Assembly: GCF_033297395.1 (NCBI RefSeq)
Contig: NW_027041824.1
Span: forward strand, 1,058,211 to 1,122,210
Direction of reading: 5' to 3'
Length of the DNA stretch: 64,000 bases
Origin: Canariomyces notabilis
Taxonomy: Eukaryota > Ascomycota > Sordariomycetes > Sordariales > Chaetomiaceae
Shown here in pieces: positions 57,218 through 64,000 of this stretch. Position numbers and translations under genes: made by a program. Under the pieces are notes generated by a model. It did no database searches, was not told the origin of the DNA, and saw nothing but the letters and a program-made list of their open reading frames with translations. Numbering within the stretch: the stretch's first letter is position 1; each line of letters begins with the position of its first letter.

Positions 57218-58971
57218 CTAGTCGTAGTCGTCATCATCTTGGTTAGAGTTCTTGTTTTGGCCCTCCTTACGGATGGGTATCTTGATGCCCTGGCTGGCGA
57301 AGCATTTGCTGAGCGCGGTGCTCTCGCAAACGCCCGGGAACTTCTTTGCCGAATAGACCTGGAAGACGTCGCTAAACACTGAGGCTAGGACGGGAGCCTT
57401 GCCCACGTTGACGGGGCTGTTCGGCTGGTTGGGAGCAACATTCACAAAAGAAAAACGTAGTCTGATTTATCAGGAAGATTAGTCTTCATCCATGCTTGAA
57501 AGGAGTGCGGATCTGAGCTTTCAAGGACTTACCTAAAGCAGCCCTCAGTGCGGACACTGAGATCCTGGAGAATGAACCAGATGCCAATCTTATCCTGGGT
57601 ATCGGTAAGACGGAAAGCGCTCGCGGCCAGGCTCCCAATGAGGTTTCGGGTGAACATGCCCTGCGGTTGGCTGCCACTGATGGACATACGTTGAGCCACG
57701 GTGCTGAACTGATGGTCGTATATACGCGGATGTCCGTAGGGCTGAGGGACGAGCTGGGTGAGGCCTTGCAATTCCGGCCGAAGTTCTTGGGGATAGTACT
57801 GGTTAGGCGGTTGATAGCTGGTTCCATTAGGCGATACAAAACCCGCTTGTTGTTCGTTGGTCAGCCAAGGCACTAGTATTATTTCGCGAGGGTCGGCACA
57901 CTCGTGGCGTTCCAGAGAGTAGTGTAACAAATGATGATTTGGGGGGTGGGGAGAGCCTTACCTGGCGCGTATGGCTGCTGCATGCCGTAGGGGCTAATTG
58001 CTTGGCCTGGAGGAGGATAGCCGACCTGCTGAGATGCGTAGCCGACGTCACGGCTGGAGGGTAGGATATGGGAATACGCGGGGGTTGCCTGCTCAATCTG
58101 GGCGTAGGATGCTGGCGATGTCGATGATATAGAAGGCGTTGCAGTCGTATGCCGGACCAGATTGACTTCCTTTAGGGCGTCCTCGGACCATAAATCGACA
58201 TTGAGCACATACATGGTGTGTTCGATTTCACTTTTCCATGTCATAAGCGCCTGGTCAGTCCAGAGCCTCAAGCAGGGCGAGCAGTCCGCCAGGGAGAACT
58301 CACTTGCAGTCAATCTCCTTCCCGGTCTTTGCATCCCTCACTATTAGTCTGACACAGGGTGGAGGTGTGATGGGCCGACGGTCCTGTCTGGAAGTAAGCC
58401 CCTGTGCCGACTGGAAACCCGAGTGAGCCAGCTCTAAGAAGAAATAGCGTACCTTGTCGCCAAACCCGCACATCCGCGCACGTTGTGGCTGTTGCACAAC
58501 GTCAAGTCTACCGGGGGTTGGGATTAGCCTTTGTTACGAAGATCGGGGGAGCACGCGACCAAGAACTAGCCTCGGCAGAGCCAGCCGAAGCGGGCGGGAC
58601 AGCATCGGCGACAATGAAGCCTCGAGTGATGGCGAAAGTCGGGGAAAAATAACTTACGAGTATATGCGCCCTTGGCCGTCCTCTGATGAGTAAGGCTTGA
58701 GGTTGATTTCCTGTTGGCGTAGCTGCTCCGGGGTGAGCGGCGCTCGTTCTTGCGACTGGGATGCGGCTGGCTGGCTGCTATCGGCGGGCTGCCCCTGTTG
58801 CAGCGCTCCGGGACCGGCCATCGGAACGCTATCTGGGTAGGATGGGCCCGGAGGCGGCATCGAGGGAAGCTGCTGCATCTGATGGGCGGGATACGGCGGC
58901 TGGTGAGGGTGCTGGTGCATGTCGGGAGGAAGGGGTTGTGTCTGACCGGGGGGATACGGTGGTTGATGCAT
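57218..58971 (-). CDS. velB: Velvet complex subunit B (VelB)
   Basis: Six exons, 58971-58658, 58507-58453, 58383-58304, 58230-57962, 57845-57533 and 57461-57218, give 424 aa. The N-terminal 90 residues are Pro/Gln/His-rich. The velvet domain starts YSLDVVQQPQRARMCGFGDK and continues DRRPITPPPCVRLIVRDA, then EIEHTMYVLNVDLWSED with EVNLVRH. A Pro/Tyr/Gln-rich insertion of about 120 residues, typical of VelB, splits the domain. It resumes with FTRNLIGSLAASAFRLTDTQ, GIWFILQDLSVRTEGCFRLR, FSFVNV and PKxF-like AKKFPGV, ending in an acidic DDDDYD. VelB binds VeA and LaeA, or VosA, and controls development and secondary metabolism in response to light. The exon joins all keep frame and restore family motifs. 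Confidence 0.96.
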
Positions 58972-59533
58972 GTTTATTAGACGTCGAGTCCCTTGGGACG
59001 GCGCCGTTTGCGGATCAAAGACAAATCGTTGGATTTCGGTCCTGTCGTTGGATATCGACGACCTGCGGTGGCGATTAAGAATGGGGCCGTTGAGACGGCA
59101 ATCACCGAACGGGACTGGACAATGCAGACAGGCTATGGGAGCTTTCCAGGAAGCGACAAAGGGCCGACGCGATCAGTCGCGGTCAAGGAGGGGCGGCTGG
59201 TGTTGGGCCAGAGATGAATGAGCTGAGGACCCCAGACTTGGCACTTGAACGAGGGGCACTACTGCGCTTTATACCTTCTCCGCTGTCATGGAGCTCACCC
59301 TCCAGAAGTGAAACCGTCTCTGCTACTGGTGTTGTTGCGCCGTTGTAGAATCGCCCGGCGCATTGGTTTAGAGATGAAGGCCGTGGTGTGGAGAAGCGCT
59401 TATGATTGATTGTCGATGTGTCCGAGGACTTGGGCAGGAAAGCTTCCTGCGTTTTACACATGCATTTCACTAACGTCGTGGACGTACTGTACATACAGTG
59501 CAAATGTCATAGCAGAGCAAATCTCCGTCGCAC
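58972..59533. other. velB upstream region
   Basis: 560 nt between the velB start codon and the inverted-repeat element. Forward open frames (58970-59221) lack domain signal and belong to the velB promoter or leader. Confidence 0.5.
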
Positions 59534-60135
59534 ACACTGTGCCACTCTGACCGGAAAACACCAGGTCAAAGTGGGTCCAACTTTTGATAGTAGGGTGCCC
59601 CGCGAGCGCGCAGCAAGTCGACTCAACTACAATTGAGCCCAAAACTCTCCTCTAGATATTAGCCTACATATAGCATGCACGTACCTAGAAACTACGTATA
59701 TATAGGTAATCTAACCTATAGAATCTAAATCTCTAGTCAAATTGATAGCACGCACAATACACATAGAGATATCGATGACTTGAAAACTGGGCGCTTTCAT
59801 GCTAGTTTTGCCAAGAAGTGCCAAGAAGATTGAAATTTCGCGAAAAATGTTTGAAATATCATGAAAAGCTATAACAAAAACGAGTCATCGATATCTCTAT
59901 GCATAGTGCATACGCCATCAATCCGACTAGAGATTTAGATTCTACAGGTCAGATTACCTATATATATGTGGTTTCTAGGTACGCGCATGCCATACGCAGG
60001 CCAATATCTAGAGGAGAGTTTTGGGCTCAATGGCAGATGTTGCGCGCTCACGAGGCACCCTACTATCAAAAATACAGGACCCGCTTTGAACAGGTGTTTT
60101 CCGGTCAGAGCAGTCTTGCAATCCCACCACAGTGT
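59534..60135. mobile_element. MITE-like element with very long terminal inverted repeats
   Basis: The arms at about 59534-59781 and 59882-60135 are inverted copies of one another. Shared blocks include TCTGACCGGAAAACACC, TTTTGATAGTAGGGTGCC, TTGAGCCCAAAACTCTCC, GAATCTAAATCTCTAGTC and ATAGAGATATCGATGACT. The outer ends are ACACTGTG and CACAGTGT. A loop of about 100 nt separates the arms and there is no coding capacity. Most differences between arms are transitions. No confident target-site duplication was seen; CGC flanks both ends but is too short to count. The element is about 560 nt upstream of velB. The superfamily is not determined. Confidence 0.8.
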
Positions 60136-63100
60136 CGCCTGGCCTGTAACGTCACATACTACTAATTAGTACGGTAATTACCTAACATAATAGTGTAATG
60201 TGGTAGGAGCATCGTTATGGTACAGTACTGTAAGAGATTCAGGGCGGGTCTACCTCCGTACTCCGTACTTCGTACGTAGCTTTAGACATCTCAGCCGCAG
60301 CCACAGCTCCATTCATCAAGCACAGAAAAGCCAAAAGAGACTTTAACAACAGTTTGGGCCTGGGCGTCGATGACCACAGTGTCCTGATCAGCGGGAAAGC
60401 TCCTGAGATCAAGCAAGCGACTCGGAGCTTGCATGATTCCGCGAGGATGACGAGTCTGGTTTACAACCGTCAGCCCTACTAAAACACACCCTTCCCCGGT
60501 CGGCCATAAAAGAAGTCAAAGGAGCAGGACCGGGAACAGACAACTCGGGGCTGGCACGGACACTCCCGGCCATGACGATGTGTCTCTGCACGAACCTGGG
60601 CGACTTACATAGGTGCCATGTATTGTATGTATGTACATACAGTACATACATGCATACACTACACTACAAACCTACGTGGTCTCAGTCTATACTGCTTCGC
60701 CTTGAAGCATTTGAGCGGTGAATGCCGTTGGGGACGTTGGCCTGAACCCGGTTTTAGGTGTGCCGCTTTGTCCTGCGAGAACTATACCAATGTACTGTAC
60801 TGTACCTAACCTACCTTAGTAACTTGAGCAGAATTCAACCAGACAAAATGGACGACGCCGAAAGCTTGCAAAACAGAGCGCACAAGTTGGCGAGGCTAGG
60901 TGGTCTCCATGCGGTGCGTTGGACGCGGAAGCGGACAAGGGTATCCCGAAGAAAGACCTAACCTTACCGGGGTCTCAAAAGTGCCAGCCCGGAATGCCCG
61001 CCGCGCCCGTGCCGACCAGGAAAGTCAACCTTGAACACCTGCTGCTGCAGGCAGGTAGCTAAGGTAGGAGGTAAGAAATCAATGACTGCAGGTTGCACAA
61101 CTTCCACTACCCTCCTTCACATACCAGATAGCAAACTGAGATACGTACTGATCTGCAATCCAACCTGGAAGTTGTTAACGGCTTCACCCGTCCATTGTCT
61201 TCCACCATCCTCGCTTCCCGTCCGAGACACTGCGCGAGACCGGAATGTCTCCAATGCTTCTAGCGCCAACGTCCCAACCTCCAACACAACCTTGAAGCTA
61301 TGCAGTCGAGCGGCCGTTGGTAACCCCGCGGCCGGTAAGCCACCTTGAGCCACATTACCTACATAGTATTCGCAGGTATGTATTGTGCTGTGTAGCCATG
61401 ATCCCATTTTGCTTCCGTTAGAGCGGGAGCTCACACCTACCATTCAGTACTAACATACCCTGCATGACACACTACCTACATACATAGGTAGCCCCATCGG
61501 CGATGCAGCCCATGCAACTCCCTGATGACAACCTGGGCTCTGTCATTTCACCGGCGCGGCAGCATGACACCCAATTCTCAGTCTCATTGGTTCCTCGGCA
61601 CGGTATATGCGGCTCGACGAGCAAGTGGACGCACCCACCCCAGCGGACACCAGTCATAGACTGCGCCTGCTTATATATTGCAATCAAGCTCCCGCGGCGA
61701 TTCCAGGTTCTTAGGTCGGCCCACACGACACAGCAGAGGCGAGCTCCTATTATAGGTAACGTTAGCTGGATTATTATAACCCTTCGCTACATACCTCGTT
61801 TTGGGGCGATTGTCAGCCTGCAGTGGTGGTCGCCACAGCTTCTCATCTGAGCCAGGCCTCCCGTCTCCCCGTAGAAAGCCGCATTTGCTCCAACAATCCG
61901 AGTACTGCATACCATAGGTATGTACTGTGTATGTAATGCGGTAAGAACGTCGGTGTGCGCTTGAGCGGCATGCACGGCAGTGGCGTGCTTCTTCACGGCG
62001 GGCTGGACACGTTCCTATTCGACAACACCGGCAGCCCTCTCAGTTTGCCGCACAACCTCTTTGTCGCAAGGCCGGCACTGCTAGAGCCTAGGTAGGTTGC
62101 ACTGGTCTCGCCAAGCAGATCAATTGATTGGAGTAGCTCGAGGACTCGTTTCCTGCGGCAAGATCCCTGCTACTCAACGCTATAAGGATGTTGATATCAG
62201 CCGCAAGTACCCAATCAGCATAGACTCTGAACAGGTCCCGAGTCCGTAATAAGAGCGCATACCTATCTGTCCTGTTGCCTGTTGCGACCGCATGTAGTAT
62301 GGACATGTTTTTGCAGGTTATTTCTGGCGACAGATGGCGGGGAAGTAGGTATATGATGCTTCAAGGTCCTTGGCATACCTTAGTTATCAAACTCTCGTTC
62401 TCAAACAGAAACTCGGTGCCCATCTCTTCCATTACACTAGTTTTGTCCTTAAGCCACAGCTTACCGTGATTTCCTGACCTCAAAGACTCGGAAACCGTAA
62501 TACATAAGAGTACAAGTTCAACTAGGCTCCGAGCCGGTCATTCGGCAAGTGAATATGGACCGTGCCTGGCCGCTGGCTTCAAACGCTATTCATTACGGTC
62601 TTTGCAAGTGCTGGGTAACGTAGCGTACGGTATCACAGTACAATACACAGTCCGTTATATGCCAACTACGTTACTGTAATTTACACCACGCTGCATTGGA
62701 TTCAGTTTGGAGTAAAGCCAACCGCGCACAGTGTCATAATTACACTGTGCCTAGCCAAGTACTTTTACGCTAACTCCTCGTATGGAACTTGGGTACTACC
62801 ATATGTGGTAGTATTCATACTCTGTAAGAAGGTGTAGTAATATCATCAGTTATAAATCTATGTAAGGTACCTGAGGTGGCGTCACCTGCCCGCCAAAGTT
62901 CATCTGATATTGATTACATACGGAGGTAGAGGGAAAGGACAAGGATCGTTGATTGGGAAAGTGCCATGGAAATGCTAGCGCACAGACACTCGCGGGTGGC
63001 AGAACGTCTCGGCCGATGGTGGTGCCTTCCCGTGCCAAGAATGGACGATTGTGGGTGGCGATCCCCCAAACGAGTTACAGGACGCCCGAAAGAGCGAAAA

Positions 63101-64000
63101 TCAAAAAGTGAAAAAGGCCCAAAATGGGAATTGCACATCTGAATTTCTCGGATCGCCAAACTGGCAGCGTGCGTGCCCTGGGCCCGGGAATTGTGTCTCA
63201 CAGTCTGTGCGAACCCGAGGTGCACTTTTCCCGTCTTTTCCGGGTCGTGATGTCGGCCGTTTGTTGTCCCATATCCGTATGTACAACGTCTATACGGATA
63301 ATGTTCCTTCGAAGCCACACTTATAGATGTACGTGCGTACCTGACCGCTTCTTGATCCCATTTGACTACTAAACAAGGAATAATAATGTGCAGGCAACGT
63401 CTCAACGTATTGTCCCGGTAAAGGCCATCCAGAGTTCCAGACTCCATAAAATGCTCAAACGGGAGGCGCGCTCCATGTCATGCACGCAACCCCAAGCATC
63501 TCCGCATGTGGCAGGGCACATTTCGGCGGGAATGCAAGCCGGGATCATGGGAGAAAATCACCTCGATCAAAAGCTTGCTTGTCACCGCCCTGTCTCTGGG
63601 CAAGGAAGGCGGTACCTGGCAGAGCTGTCAATCATCTCAACGGGCTCAAGCCACAGCTCTTAGTGACGGTTTTGGCAGGTCGGGCTCTTTGGTATTGGGC
63701 CCAAATCATGAATTCAGCATCTCATCAATCCCAGAATCTGCTTCATCGTCAGCGCGGACTCCCTCCCTCATCTCGCCACGCGACCTGACAGCGCTGAGTC
63801 TTGACTGACAGATCGTTGCTTTGGCGCACGAATGTGTCGAGAGACACTCGCTTCTTGGCGTCGTGGTGCAGACGGGATTGGCCTCTCCCGGCGTTTTCAG
63901 CCTCCACCTATCGACTCAACAAGGCCAAAAGTCCAGCCAATTTACTGCAACGACAACAGATCTCTGATTTTTGTACGCACGGTTGTACTGATGACGCCTT
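60136..64000. other. Gene-free right end
   Basis: Nearly 3.9 kb with no supportable gene. Frames are at most 177 codons, overlap on opposite strands and show no domains or splice continuation. It contains the decamer complement GTACTCCGTA at 60258-60267, repeated ATGTATGTACATACAG-type palindromic strings at 60.62 kb, and several A+T-rich stretches at 62.6-62.9 kb. It may be a gene desert or the far promoter of a gene beyond the window. Confidence 0.5.

Noticed and set aside
61031..63808. Several 100-177 codon frames at the right end
   Set aside because: Overlapping on both strands, irregular composition, no conserved motifs and no consistent splice partners.

Overview
The window is a 64 kb piece of nuclear DNA from a filamentous ascomycete, most likely a Sordariomycete and probably of the order Sordariales. 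The reasons are genes broken by short GT-AG introns of about 45-180 nt, G+C-rich exons set in more A+T-rich spacers, and a gene set typical of Pezizomycotina: palF, velB, hxB, cdc6, sld5 and the fused pseudouridine catabolic enzyme. I placed exon joins by reading frame, splice consensus and family conservation. No prokaryotic features, CRISPR arrays or convincing RNA genes were seen.

Layout: a possible truncated gene at the left edge (1-54, -); a secreted, probably GPI-anchored protein (-); the bifunctional pseudouridine-5'-phosphate glycosidase/pseudouridine kinase (+); a short-chain dehydrogenase (+); a phenol 2-monooxygenase-type flavoprotein (+); an F-box protein (-); palF/rim8 (+); a Cys-rich single-pass membrane protein (-); GINS subunit Sld5 (+); a small Cys-rich GPI protein (+); methylthioribulose-1-phosphate dehydratase (-); calnexin (+); mitochondrial methylmalonate-semialdehyde dehydrogenase (+); Cdc6 (-); molybdenum cofactor sulfurase (+); a wax-synthase-like membrane acyltransferase (+); a Zn(II)2Cys6 transcription factor (-); a large unrecognised, possibly mitochondrial protein (-); uroporphyrinogen decarboxylase (+); a GNAT-like protein whose intron contains the 71-nt assembly gap (-); a Par32-like GRGGxGN protein (-); and VelB (-). 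From about 59.5 kb to the right end there is no supportable gene.

The genes are mostly housekeeping or regulatory and do not form a biosynthetic cluster. Some neighbours are divergent pairs (cdc6/hxB, the unrecognised large protein/hem12, F-box/palF) that may share a promoter region. The non-genic parts hold a 0.6 kb inverted-repeat (MITE-like) element near velB, a second older inverted repeat and a GGTCAGGTCA minisatellite at 24.3-25.0 kb, and a recurrent intergenic decamer TACGGAGTAC. I did not find a clearly new biological system. The most useful observations are a hidden terminal exon of the F-box gene, the hairpin element with transition-biased arms, the cluster of PacC-type sites upstream of palF, and two uncharacterised Cys-rich surface proteins.
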